From JAKFWF01 sp031429105 (GTDB taxonomy: Bacteria; Pseudomonadota; Alphaproteobacteria; Rhizobiales; Hyphomicrobiaceae), in NCBI GenBank assembly GCA_031429105.1, contig JANOYV010000167.1, forward strand, positions 1-11,820: a stretch of DNA of 11,820 bases, given 5' to 3'. Under the pieces are notes generated by a model. That model was not told the DNA's origin. It saw only the letters and a list, made by a program, of their open reading frames with translations, and did no database searches. Numbering within the stretch: position 1 is the stretch's first letter; each line of letters opens with the position of its first letter. Shown here piece by piece: positions 1-6,492 of this stretch. The translations under genes and the position numbers were made by a program.

Positions 1-192
1 GAGGAACCCGACCGCCGCGAGATGCTCGCCATCTTGCAGCACGCGGACGGGGTGCAGCTCGATATGGGGCTAAAGACGAGCGCGCAGTGCGGGATGGTCG
101 CGCTCGAACTACTCGAAACGATCTACGGCGCGAAGTTCGAGTTGCTCGGCATCAAGGCGGCGATGCTTGAGCTCCAGCGAACAGGGATATAA
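1..192 (+). CDS. C-terminal fragment of an unrecognised protein, cut by the window edge
   Basis: Frame 1 is open from the first base to TAA at 190-192 and gives 63 residues. The third codon positions are strongly G/C, as expected for real coding sequence in this genome. The peptide is mildly acidic and looks helical, with Leu/Ala-rich stretches near its end (ETIYGAKFELLGIKAAMLEL). I see no signal peptide, membrane segment or catalytic motif, and I do not recognise the family. The start lies left of the window. A competing minus-strand frame over 109-375 runs antisense to it, but its part inside 109-192 looks like a shadow. Coding status is fairly likely; function is unknown. Confidence 0.5.
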   Translation, partial: EEPDRREMLAILQHADGVQLDMGLKTSAQCGMVALELLETIYGAKFELLGIKAAMLELQRTGI

Positions 193-225
193 CGGCAGGC
201 TGCGGGCGGCGGCCAATTTCCGCTC

Positions 226-375
226 TTGGCCCATCTCGAAAATGAGAACGGAAGCCGTCTCGGGTGGCAAGCTGACATCGCCGCCGTGAACTGTCCAAAG
301 CAAAGTTGTTGCGGTGCACACGTCGCTTGTCGTCACGCTCTGCATTTTTGCAACATGGGTGTTGAGCACGGGCAC
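226..375 (-). repeat. Diverged direct repeat, copy A (possible gene relic on minus strand)
   Basis: This 150-bp stretch aligns without gaps to 580-729 at about 77% identity (34 differences counted by eye). Read on the minus strand from GTG at 373-375, both copies give related 50-codon peptides sharing DVCTATT, a GGD.SL..ETASVL core and a closing FEMGQ. Copy A has no stop within the 50 codons. Many differences fall at third codon positions, and weaker similarity continues beyond the GTG. This suggests two remnants of one protein-coding or conserved repeat family. I do not recognise the family. Confidence 0.6.
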
Positions 376-579
376 TTCGTCGGCTTGGGGTCAGCCTCGA
401 CCGGCAGCGGGTTGAAGTCGAGAGGGACGGCGATGCTCGATGATCTCCCAAGACCGACCGTTCGTTGCCAAGAAGTGCACTAATCCAGTTGCGGCGCAGC
501 AAAACGTAGCATCGAACCGTGTCGACTGCGCGCACAAAAGCACATGCCGTCTGATGATCCGAGTCTGGTTTGTGTTCTA

Positions 580-729
580 TTGGCCCATCTCGAAGACAAG
601 AACGGATGCGGTCTCGGACGACAAGCTGCCATCGCCGCCGACGCATGTCAAAAATGGCGTTGTTGCAGTGCACACGTCTCTTGTCGCCGTGCTCTACAGA
701 CTTACAACACGAGTGTTGCGCACCGGCAC
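580..729 (-). repeat. Diverged direct repeat, copy B (possible gene relic with internal stop)
   Basis: This is the second copy of the 150-bp repeat at 226-375, in the same orientation about 354 bp away. In the shared minus-strand frame it begins GTG CCG GTG, has an in-frame TAG at the 12th codon where copy A has CAG, and is followed at once by another TAG (577-579). It is therefore not an intact gene in that frame. The 200 bp between the copies show no gene I can support. Confidence 0.6.
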
Positions 730-777
730 TGAGTCCGGTTGGGGGCAGAATCAATGATCACAGACGATGCCTGGAAA

Positions 778-802
778 GGACGGTCCTCCATCGGGACCGT
801 CC
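778..802. terminator. Strong 9-bp inverted repeat; hairpin, possible minus-strand terminator
   Basis: GGACGGTCC at 778-786 is perfectly complementary to GGACCGTCC at 794-802, with a 7-nt loop. Read on the minus strand the stem is followed by TTTCC, a short and poor T-run. It could be a weak intrinsic terminator for minus-strand transcription leaving the IS91 transposase. It could also be part of an element end. It is the first of three hairpins in 170 bp. Confidence 0.45.
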
Positions 803-840
803 ATCAGTCGCACTTTGTTCCCCGATCGGCAGCTTCGACC

Positions 841-875
841 CCGGTCGCGTCGGCAACCGATCCGTGTGCGACCGG
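841..875. repeat. 8-bp perfect inverted repeat
   Basis: CCGGTCGC at 841-848 pairs with GCGACCGG at 868-875 across a 19-nt loop, and two G-T wobble pairs extend the stem inward. It lies between the hairpins at 778-802 and 892-946. There is no T-run beside it, so a terminator is unlikely. A structural role at the end of the IS91-type element is possible. Confidence 0.45.
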
Positions 876-891
876 TGAGTGAGGTGCAGGT

Positions 892-946
892 TTCTCGGAC
901 GTCGGCATGCGTGTGGGTGCGGCTGGCTCGGGCCGACGTCCGAGAA
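892..946. repeat. 15-bp perfect inverted repeat downstream of IS91 transposase; candidate oriIS-side structure
   Basis: TTCTCGGACGTCGGC at 892-906 is matched perfectly by GCCGACGTCCGAGAA at 932-946 with a 25-nt loop. IS91-family elements carry subterminal palindromes at their origin (oriIS), which lies 3' of the transposase. This repeat lies about 270-320 bp 3' of the transposase stop, on the correct side. The assignment to oriIS is inference. The inverted repeat itself is plain in the sequence. Confidence 0.5.
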
Positions 947-1213
947 GCGCCCAGGCACGAAATCGCGGCCAGAATGGGCGCCGGTGGCGCGGCTGGCTCT
1001 ATGGGGATTTGAGGCTGGCTGCGGCTTTGAGCGCGACGTTCGATGTCGACCGCATCCACTGCATCTGGATAAGCACGCCGTCGCAGTCAGCAAACAGATG
1101 GTCTCCGCGCACGTTTTGAGGCCGTGCCGTCATCCGATGGTGAGCGATGGCACAAGCGGGCTCGATACCGGCGGCGGGCCAGCATGTCATATCGGACGGC
1201 GAGTTTTGCGATC

Positions 1214-2428
1214 TCATGACGTATCGATCCGGATCACGATTGGCGTTGGCCGATGTCGTGGTTCGCGCCCGCGTGCAAATACTTCAATGACCAACATGCG
1301 GTCGCCGCAGCACGGGCATGGGCGAGGCAGGACGGTCGGCTGATCAGGGGCGGCAGGTTCTGGCTTGGACTCGACAGCTGGCGGGGGCACGCCGAGCAAC
1401 GCGCGCGCTTTGGCGACGTTATTGGCGCGATTGCCGTTGGCCATCATTCCGTAATGGCGGATGCGATGGAAGCCCTTCGGCAGCACGTGACTGAGGAAGC
1501 GGCGGATGAACTCTGTCGTGGCCAGCGTCATCGTCTTGAAGCGGCCTTCACCTTCGACACGGTAGTCCTTGTATTTGAACGCCACCGTGTTGGCGTCAGC
1601 TGCAACGAGGCGGCGGTTCGAGATGGCGATGCGGTGCGTGTAGCGCGACAGATAGGCGAGCACGGCCTCAGGACCGCCGAACGGCTTCTTGGCGTAGACG
1701 ACCCATTCGCAGCGGCTGAGTGGGCGAAGGAAGTTCACAAAGCAGCCAGCGTCGGCCAACGGTTGATGCGCGCCGAAGAAGATGAGTTTGCCGTCCTTGT
1801 GCGCTTCGAGGAGCATCTCGATCACCAGACGGCGGAATAGGCGCGAGAGCGCGCGCACGGGCAGGAAGAAGTTCGATCGGCAGGCGATCCACTTTGATCC
1901 GTCAGTCGACAATCCACCGCCAGGAACGATCATGTGCACATGCGGATGATGCGTCATTGCACTGCCCCAGGTGTGGAGAACCGATGTGATGCCGACCCGG
2001 GCGCCGAGACGCCGCTTGTCGGCGGCGATGGTCAGTGTCGCCTCGGCCGACGCCTTGAACAGGATGTCGTAGATGACGGCCTTGTTGGTGAAGGCAAAGT
2101 CGGCGATCGGCGCCGGCAATGTGTAGACGACGTGGAAGTAGGGCACAGGCAGCAACTCGGCTTCGCGATCGGCGAGCCAGTCGCGCGCCGCCGCGCCCTG
2201 GCACTTGGGGCAGTGCCTGTTGCGACAGCTGTTGTAGCTGATGACGGTGTGCGAACACGCGCCGATCACACACCGCGCAACGTGGCCGCCGCGGGCTGCT
2301 GTCCGGCAGCGCTCGATGGCACTCATCACCTTCATCTGCTGAAGGCTGACATGACCGCGGTTGGCATCACGCCACACGCGGCCATGGTCGCGGAAGATAT
2401 CCGCGATCTCCAGGCTCGGTCGCGACAC
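1214..2428 (-). CDS. IS91 family transposase (HUH/Y2 rolling-circle type)
   Basis: This 404-residue protein should cut and rejoin single DNA strands at the element ends during rolling-circle transposition. An N-terminal zinc-binding region holds cysteines at about residues 53, 58, 68, 73 and 76, including the family signature SYNSCRNRHCPKCQ. The HUH metal-binding motif is HPHVH (161-165), followed by the typical MIVPGGGLS. The two catalytic tyrosines lie in YLSRY (Y259 and Y263) within AYLSRYTHRIAISNRRL. A second small zinc knuckle, CPCCG, sits near the C-terminus (371-375). The length is normal for the family. The only usable start is GTG at 2426-2428, because a TAG lies in frame four codons upstream. 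That TAG is the stop of the recombinase gene, so translation is probably coupled. No internal stop or frameshift is visible, so the gene looks intact. Confidence 0.95.
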   Translation of the reverse strand: MSRPSLEIADIFRDHGRVWRDANRGHVSLQQMKVMSAIERCRTAARGGHVARCVIGACSHTVISYNSCRNRHCPKCQGAAARDWLADREAELLPVPYFHVVYTLPAPIADFAFTNKAVIYDILFKASAEATLTIAADKRRLGARVGITSVLHTWGSAMTHHPHVHMIVPGGGLSTDGSKWIACRSNFFLPVRALSRLFRRLVIEMLLEAHKDGKLIFFGAHQPLADAGCFVNFLRPLSRCEWVVYAKKPFGGPEAVLAYLSRYTHRIAISNRRLVAADANTVAFKYKDYRVEGEGRFKTMTLATTEFIRRFLSHVLPKGFHRIRHYGMMANGNRANNVAKARALLGVPPPAVESKPEPAAPDQPTVLPRPCPCCGDRMLVIEVFARGREPRHRPTPIVIRIDTS

Positions 2429-2437
2429 GGGCGGCGA

Positions 2438-3388
2438 CTATGTTGACGATCCGCCGTTCGACTTACCGTTGCCGCGCTTGGCTTTCTTCGTGCTCTTCTT
2501 CGACTTCTGGCGCGGCAGTGACAGACGATCGAGCGGGCTCTCGACCGCGGTGATCAGACCCGTTGCAACGCGCGTATAGCGCGCGGTCGTCTCCAACTTC
2601 TCGTGACCCAACAACGCCTGGATCGTCCTGATATCGACTCCGCGATCGTAAAGGTGCGTCGCGAACGAATGCCGCAGCGTGAGCAGTGTAAGCTTCTTCT
2701 TCAGGCCGGCTGCCGCCACGGACTCGTGGAACAGGCGCGTGACTTGCCGAGCCGTCAGATGCAGCCCCTTGCGCCGGCCGGGGAACAACCAGCGCTCGCC
2801 GGGCTCAACGCCGAGGTCGTACTTGTTGGTGCGTACCTTCCACCACTCTTTGAGCAACTCATACGTCTCGACCGACAGCATCACTTGGCGATCCTTGCGG
2901 CCCTTCGATTGCTCAACGCGCATGATGCCGAGGTCGGCGTCGATGTGCTTGACCTTCAACTTGACGACCTCGCTGACGCGCAAGCCGGCACCATAGCCAA
3001 TGCTGAGCAGCACGCGGGGTTGCGTGGCGGCCATCATCAAAAGCCGTTTAGCTTCGTCAGTACTCAAGATCTGCGGAATCCTGGTCGGTTCTTTGATGTG
3101 AAAGATCTCGGCCGCCAGATCGTGCCGACGCAGCGTGACCTTCAGTAAAAAACGCACGCCGGTCATGGTGCGGTTGCGGTTCTGGATCGTGAGGTCACTC
3201 TCCAGCAGATGCAGCTGGAACAGCCGCACATCGTCGGCCGTCGCCAACTCGGGCGAGCGCTTCAAATAGGCGGCGAACCGCTTGCAGGCGCGCACATGGC
3301 CCTTCTGCGTCTGCGGGACGAGGCCGCGCGCAACCATGTCGTCAATCATGCGCTGGCGCAGCGGGGAAATAACGGTAGAGTTCGTCAT
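2438..3388 (-). CDS. Tyrosine recombinase/integrase associated with IS91-type element
   Basis: This 316-residue protein belongs to the XerC/D-like phage-integrase family. The N-terminal SAM-like DNA-binding domain spans roughly 1-100, with the family-typical HVRACKRFAAYLKRSPELAT. The catalytic domain shows R137 (AGLRVSEV), K162 (SKGRKDRQV), R239 (TLRHSFATHL), H262 (LLGHEKLETT) and the nucleophile Y271 (ARYTRV). The first position of the HxxR box, normally His, is Leu here (L236, codon at 2681-2683), which could weaken the enzyme. The C-terminal tail is lysine-rich. It starts at ATG 3386-3388 without a clear Shine-Dalgarno and ends at TAG 2438-2440, nine bases before the transposase start. Such integrases accompany some IS91-type elements; their role in the transposition cycle is not obvious from sequence. 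Confidence 0.93.
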   Translation of the reverse strand: MTNSTVISPLRQRMIDDMVARGLVPQTQKGHVRACKRFAAYLKRSPELATADDVRLFQLHLLESDLTIQNRNRTMTGVRFLLKVTLRRHDLAAEIFHIKEPTRIPQILSTDEAKRLLMMAATQPRVLLSIGYGAGLRVSEVVKLKVKHIDADLGIMRVEQSKGRKDRQVMLSVETYELLKEWWKVRTNKYDLGVEPGERWLFPGRRKGLHLTARQVTRLFHESVAAAGLKKKLTLLTLRHSFATHLYDRGVDIRTIQALLGHEKLETTARYTRVATGLITAVESPLDRLSLPRQKSKKSTKKAKRGNGKSNGGSST

Positions 3389-3493
3389 GGGGAGTTCTGC
3401 CTTGAGTGAGGTGCGAAGACCTCGATCCTCAAGTTGGGGCTCCCCACCCCGATACAGCTACTCTCTCAACTGGTCACCGGCCTCGCAGGCTGG

Positions 3494-3553
3494 CGCTATC
3501 GCGGTAGCGATTTAGTGCTTGGGCCAATTCTTTCCGTCGCTCGCCAAGCGAGC
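3494..3553. repeat. Two palindromes upstream of the integrase; candidate terIS-side structures
   Basis: CGCTATCGCGGTAGCG at 3494-3509 is a near-perfect 16-bp palindrome, with 5-bp perfect outer arms and one mismatched central pair. At 3539-3553, GCTCGC and GCGAGC flank a 3-nt loop, forming a tight 6-bp hairpin. They lie 105-165 bp upstream of the recombinase start. Non-coding DNA runs from 3389 to 3650 and I see no gene in it. IS91 elements have palindromic ends, so these may mark the terIS side. They could equally be promoter or operator elements for the recombinase. Confidence 0.35.
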
Positions 3554-3650
3554 CGAGACTTGCGGTTCGGCAGCTGATCGGTGGGATATCCGATGATCGA
3601 CGACAGGTCGAGACAGTCGAGATTGAACCGTAGCAATGGGACTTGGATGA

Positions 3651-4043
3651 CTAGTCTATCACTTCGACCGCACGCGAGAGCAGTGTCATCGGCACCGTGA
3701 GGCCGAGTGCTCGCGCCGTCTTCAAGTTTATCACCATTTCGAACTTGGTCGGCTGCTCCACCGGTAAATCCTGCGGCTTCGCGCCCCGTAAGATTTTGCC
3801 GACAAAAGCTGCGGAGCGGTGAAACAAATACATGGGGTTCGAACCGTAAGAGATCAGGCCGCCCGCATCGGTTATTTCCCGATATGGATAGATGCTCGGC
3901 ATGCGGCTATTGACAACAAAATCGGCCAGCAACGGAAGTCGCCGAGCCTGTTCAGAGTGATCCGTCGGCGTTAGACTATCCAAATGAAGTTGATCGGACG
4001 CTACGACTCGCCATTTGTACGTCGCGTGGGCGTTTCGCTGCAT
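3651..4043 (-). pseudogene. C-terminal relic of a TrpX-type ABC substrate-binding protein
   Basis: The last 100 or so residues match the C-terminal lobe of the PF04392-like periplasmic binding proteins. They include MPSIYPYREITDAGGLISYG, an FVGKILRGAKPQDLPVEQP block and the near-universal TKFEMVINLKTARALGLTVP, ending LLSRAVEVID at TAG 3651-3653. Such proteins are normally about 320-340 residues with a signal peptide. Here there are at most 130, and the frame is closed by TGA just upstream of the ATG at 4041-4043, so this is a truncated relic. The first 30 or so residues do not match the family well and may be junction sequence. It probably once delivered an organic ligand to an ABC importer. 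It abuts a second, different relic at 4049-4300. Confidence 0.8.
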
Positions 4044-4048
4044 GTTCT

Positions 4049-4300
4049 CAGGCCACCGCTCGTCGAAAAATAGCGATTTGGGTAAATACTGGGCAACCGG
4101 TGCTGCATTGCTCAGTCAATGATCAGAGCACGATTGTATGCGGCAAGGGTGCTCGGCATCACCAACATGTCGCAATTCGACCGAGAAGCGAAATTCTTGA
4201 TCTCGCACTCAATTTCGGTAGCCGTTCGCACGATCACCGTAACAGACGCGACCCCGTGCGATGGAGCGACTTTTTCAAGTGCTAGGTCAACCCATTGAGT
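4049..4300 (-). pseudogene. Middle fragment of a second TrpX-type ABC substrate-binding protein, with internal stop
   Basis: On the minus strand one frame reads LEKVAPSHGV, then TATEIECEIKNFA, then DMLVMPSTLAAYNRALIID, a stop, and AMQHRLPSIYPNRYFSTSGGL. This is the familiar central region of TrpX-type binding proteins, where the usual text is close to an ...LIVLPS...LII.LA..HRLPAIYP pattern. The TGA at 4112-4114 replaces what should be a hydrophobic codon, and the frame stays open on both sides. No N-terminal domain precedes it; relic IS3-type sequence does. It contains an IYP..Y motif like that of the neighbouring relic at 3651-4043, so the two are pieces of two paralogous genes rather than one split gene. 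Confidence 0.7.
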
Positions 4301-4331
4301 GGTCCGTAGTGCGTTGAGGGAAAGAACACGA

Positions 4332-4445
4332 GTAGGTCGCCTAGCTGATCCCCGCCTTCTGGCAGATCTACGCGACCGGCGTGCCTTCTTAGCGCTGCCT
4401 CAGGACAAACGCGATCTGGCTCTCGGTGAATTTCGATGCCTTCGT
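4332..4445 (-). pseudogene. Degenerate IS3-family orfA (transposase helix-turn-helix subunit)
   Basis: The minus strand from 4445 reads TKASKFTESQIAFVLRQR, stop, EGTPVA, stop, ICQKAGIS, stop, ATY. This matches the N-terminus of IS3-family OrfA proteins, typically close to MKASKFTE.QIAF.LRQ.E.GTPV.E.C.K.GIS..T. All three stops are in the same frame: TAA at 4389-4391, TAG at 4368-4370 and TAG at 4341-4343. The start codon is ACG instead of ATG. Only about 38 codons remain and no OrfB follows, so this is an old, dead relic. It lies directly upstream of the substrate-binding protein relic. Confidence 0.75.
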
Positions 4446-4708
4446 GGGATCCGCTCACTCCTCGGCCAAGCCTCAGACGATGGAAAACTATACTTCCAAA
4501 TGGACCAATCTCAGGGGAGCACGTCAGCCCAAAGCCAAACCAGATGAGCCGAACACTCGCTTAGTTCAAACACTCAACGGTCCAAAAATTCCTGACGACG
4601 GACACAGACGCGTCATTTGCCCTGGTCGGTGGACATGTTGAGCAATTACTATACGTCTTACATGAGCGAGGTACCGATCGCCGGTAGCTGCAATGAACGG
4701 AGATTTGC
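4446..4708. other. Non-coding stretch: probable IS3 relic end and leader of the importer operon
   Basis: Nothing here encodes a convincing protein. The minus strand from about 4527 (TGACGTGCTCCCCTGAGATT) could be the outer end of the IS3 relic, because it starts TGA and lies about 80 bp before the OrfA start. The partner end is missing, so this is tentative. The promoter of the importer operon should lie in about 4560-4690. AT-richer patches such as TTGAGCAATTACTATACGTC at 4638-4657 are candidates, but I find no -35/-10 pair with good spacing. A small TACCG/CGGTA inverted repeat (4672-4686) precedes the ribosome binding site. Confidence 0.3.
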
Positions 4709-6292
4709 ATGCGCGGAGTCGCAAAACTGATCGCGGGGGCCGTAATGGTCACCTTCATGGCGGCGATAACGCAGGCCCAGACGCCCAAAGATACGGTCGT
4801 TATGGCCAAGCAGATCGACGACATCATCTCACTCGATCCAGCAGAGTCATTCGAGTTCTCTGGCGGCGAGGTCGTGGCCAACGTCTATGACAAGCTGGTC
4901 AATGTCGACCGCGCCAAGGACAACGCGCTGATTGGCGAATTGGCCGAAAGCTGGACGGTCAGCCCTGATAATCTGACCTACACTTTCAAGCTGCGCCCCG
5001 GCATCAAGTTTCATTCCGGCAACCCGCTGACCGCAGCGGATGTGGTTTATACATTCCAGCGGGTCGTGGTGCTCAACAAGTCGCCGGGTTTCATTCTTAC
5101 CCAATTCGGCTTCACCAAGGATAATGTGCTCGAAAAGGTCAAGGCTGCCGACGACGCCACGGTCGTTGTCACTGTGTCGAAGCCCTTTGCGCCGACATTC
5201 TTCCTCAACTGCCTGAACGCAAACGTGGCGAGTATCGTCGACTCCAAAACCGTAAAGGCAAACGAGAAGGACGGCGACTTCGGTAATGGCTGGCTCAAGG
5301 CGAACTCGGCCGGCTCGGGCGCCTATATCATCAAGGCCTATCGCCCGAACGAGCAGTATGCCCTCGAAGCGAACACTGCCTGGCACAAGGGTGCGCCGAA
5401 GAACAAGCGCGTGATCGTGCGCCACGTCGCTGAGCCAGCCTCGCAGCGTCTATTGCTCGAAAAAGGTGATGTCGACTACGCCCGCAATCTGTCGAAGGAT
5501 CAGCTGGCAGCGATCAAAGGCAAGCCCGATATGACCGTCGTGCAAGGCGACAAAGGCTACATCCTCTATCTCGGCCTCAACCAGAAGAACCCGAACCTCG
5601 CCAAGCCTGAGGTGCGTGAAGCCCTGAAATGGCTCGTCGACTACGAATCGATTGAGCGCAACATCGTGGAAGGCACCTTCCAGCAGCACGGCTCGTTCAT
5701 ACCCAAGGGATTCCTGGGCGCCATCACCGACAAGCCGTACAAGTTTGATCTTGCCAAGGGCAAGGAACTGCTGGCCAAGGCCGGCCTCGCCGACGGCTTC
5801 ACCGTGACCATGGACGTGCGCTCAGTCAATCCGATCACGGACATTGCGCAGGCGATCCAGGCGACCTGGGCGCAGGCCGGCGTCAAACTGGAGCTGATCC
5901 CGGGCGACGGCAAGGCGACCCTGACCAAGTATCGTGCCCGCACGCACGACATTTACATCGGTCAGTGGGGACCGGACTATCTCGATCCGCACACCAATGC
6001 CGAAACCTTCGCCGTCAACGAGGACAATGGCGATGACGCGCGCTCCAAAACGCTTGCTTGGCGCAACTCCTGGAACATCCCGGAGATGACGAAAATGACG
6101 CTTGCCGCCGTCCTCGAGCCGGACGCTGCCAAGCGTGTTGCCACCTATGGCGTGTTGCAGCGCGAGCATCAGAAGGTGTCGCCCTTCGTAATGATGTTCC
6201 AGCAGACCGAGGTCGCAGCCGTCGGCAAAGGCGTTCGCGGCCTGATCATCGCGATCGACCGCAACTTGTACTACGATATCGTCAAGAAATGA
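4709..6292 (+). CDS. ABC transporter substrate-binding protein, family 5 (peptide/opine/nickel class)
   Basis: This 527-residue periplasmic ligand-binding protein belongs to the SBP_bac_5 family. The N-terminus is a Sec signal peptide: a basic start (MRGVAKL), a hydrophobic core to about residue 20, and a likely cut after TQA (residues 21-23). No lipobox Cys is seen, so it is probably free in the periplasm. The mature part carries family hallmarks: SLDPAESFEFSGGEVVANVYDKLV, LAESWTVSPDNLTYTFKLRPGIKFHSGNPLTAADVVYTFQR, and near the C-terminus GQWGPDYLDPHTNAETF. Length is usual for the family. The ATG at 4709 follows GGAGA (4699-4703) at good spacing. It is the first gene of the importer operon and sets its ligand specificity, which sequence alone does not reveal. 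Peptides, glutathione, opines and sugars are all known for relatives. Confidence 0.93.
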   Translation: MRGVAKLIAGAVMVTFMAAITQAQTPKDTVVMAKQIDDIISLDPAESFEFSGGEVVANVYDKLVNVDRAKDNALIGELAESWTVSPDNLTYTFKLRPGIKFHSGNPLTAADVVYTFQRVVVLNKSPGFILTQFGFTKDNVLEKVKAADDATVVVTVSKPFAPTFFLNCLNANVASIVDSKTVKANEKDGDFGNGWLKANSAGSGAYIIKAYRPNEQYALEANTAWHKGAPKNKRVIVRHVAEPASQRLLLEKGDVDYARNLSKDQLAAIKGKPDMTVVQGDKGYILYLGLNQKNPNLAKPEVREALKWLVDYESIERNIVEGTFQQHGSFIPKGFLGAITDKPYKFDLAKGKELLAKAGLADGFTVTMDVRSVNPITDIAQAIQATWAQAGVKLELIPGDGKATLTKYRARTHDIYIGQWGPDYLDPHTNAETFAVNEDNGDDARSKTLAWRNSWNIPEMTKMTLAAVLEPDAAKRVATYGVLQREHQKVSPFVMMFQQTEVAAVGKGVRGLIIAIDRNLYYDIVKK

Positions 6293-6492
6293 GACGCGGA
6301 AACGAGTGATTGTTGCGTCATGGGCAATACGGTTCGCGTGTCTCGCTGCACCTCAGGTGACATCCCGAGGCTTGTCCCCGGAGCCCATGGTGCCAACAAC
6401 TCGGACACCAAATAGGCGGCACCATGGATCGCGGCAATAATTGCCGGGATGGCTCTTTAATGTGACGACCAGCTTCCTCCGGGGCCCACCTA
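6293..6492. promoter_or_regulatory. Intercistronic region with inverted repeats between binding protein and permease
   Basis: This 200-bp gap is much longer than the other gaps in the operon. CCATGGTGCC at 6385-6394 is the exact inverse of GGCACCATGG at 6418-6427 (10-bp stem, 23-nt loop). CGGCAATAATTGCCG at 6432-6446 is a palindrome with 7-bp arms about one base, and CACCTCAGGTG at 6349-6359 is a third, shorter one. In many importer operons, stem-loops after the binding-protein gene stabilise its 3' end or block part of the transcripts, giving more binding protein than permease. That role is inferred here. No T-run follows, so complete termination is unlikely. Confidence 0.5.

Larger units (their letters stand above)
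821..3560 (-). mobile_element. IS91-type rolling-circle element with integrase and transposase (ends approximate)
   Basis: Two adjacent minus-strand genes, a tyrosine recombinase (2438-3388) then an HUH/Y2 transposase (1214-2428), form the core of an IS91-type element of the two-gene kind. IS91 elements lack terminal inverted repeats and do not make target duplications, so the ends cannot be read directly. The limits given here bracket the hairpins 3' of the transposase and the palindromes 5' of the recombinase. At the left, GTTC at 817-820 is GAAC on the minus strand, a tetranucleotide used by IS91 next to its oriIS end. This makes about 820 a plausible but unproven border. The 270 bp between 947 and 1213 contain no gene I can support and probably belong to the element's 3' non-coding region. 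Confidence 0.55.

Noticed and set aside
152..754. Long minus-strand open frame of about 200 codons
   Set aside because: It is very rich in Arg, Ser and Cys, runs through both repeat copies in a frame other than the conserved one, and has no recognisable motif or ribosome site. It looks like a GC-driven open frame.
1253..1840. Plus-strand open frame of 195 codons
   Set aside because: It lies wholly antisense to the well-supported IS91 transposase and shows no family motifs.
2603..3148. Plus-strand open frame of 181 codons
   Set aside because: It is antisense to the tyrosine recombinase, whose catalytic motifs are clear.
4299..4641. Short plus-strand frames upstream of the importer operon
   Set aside because: They overlap the IS3 orfA relic, which is the better explanation. 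The composition is not protein-like and no ribosome site precedes them.
4630..4670. Sigma-70 promoter for the importer operon
   Set aside because: TTGAGC and TATACG are present but the spacing between possible -35 and -10 boxes is wrong, so no specific promoter is called.
4847..5425. Minus-strand open frame of 192 codons inside the binding-protein gene
   Set aside because: It is a shadow of the strongly supported substrate-binding protein on the plus strand.
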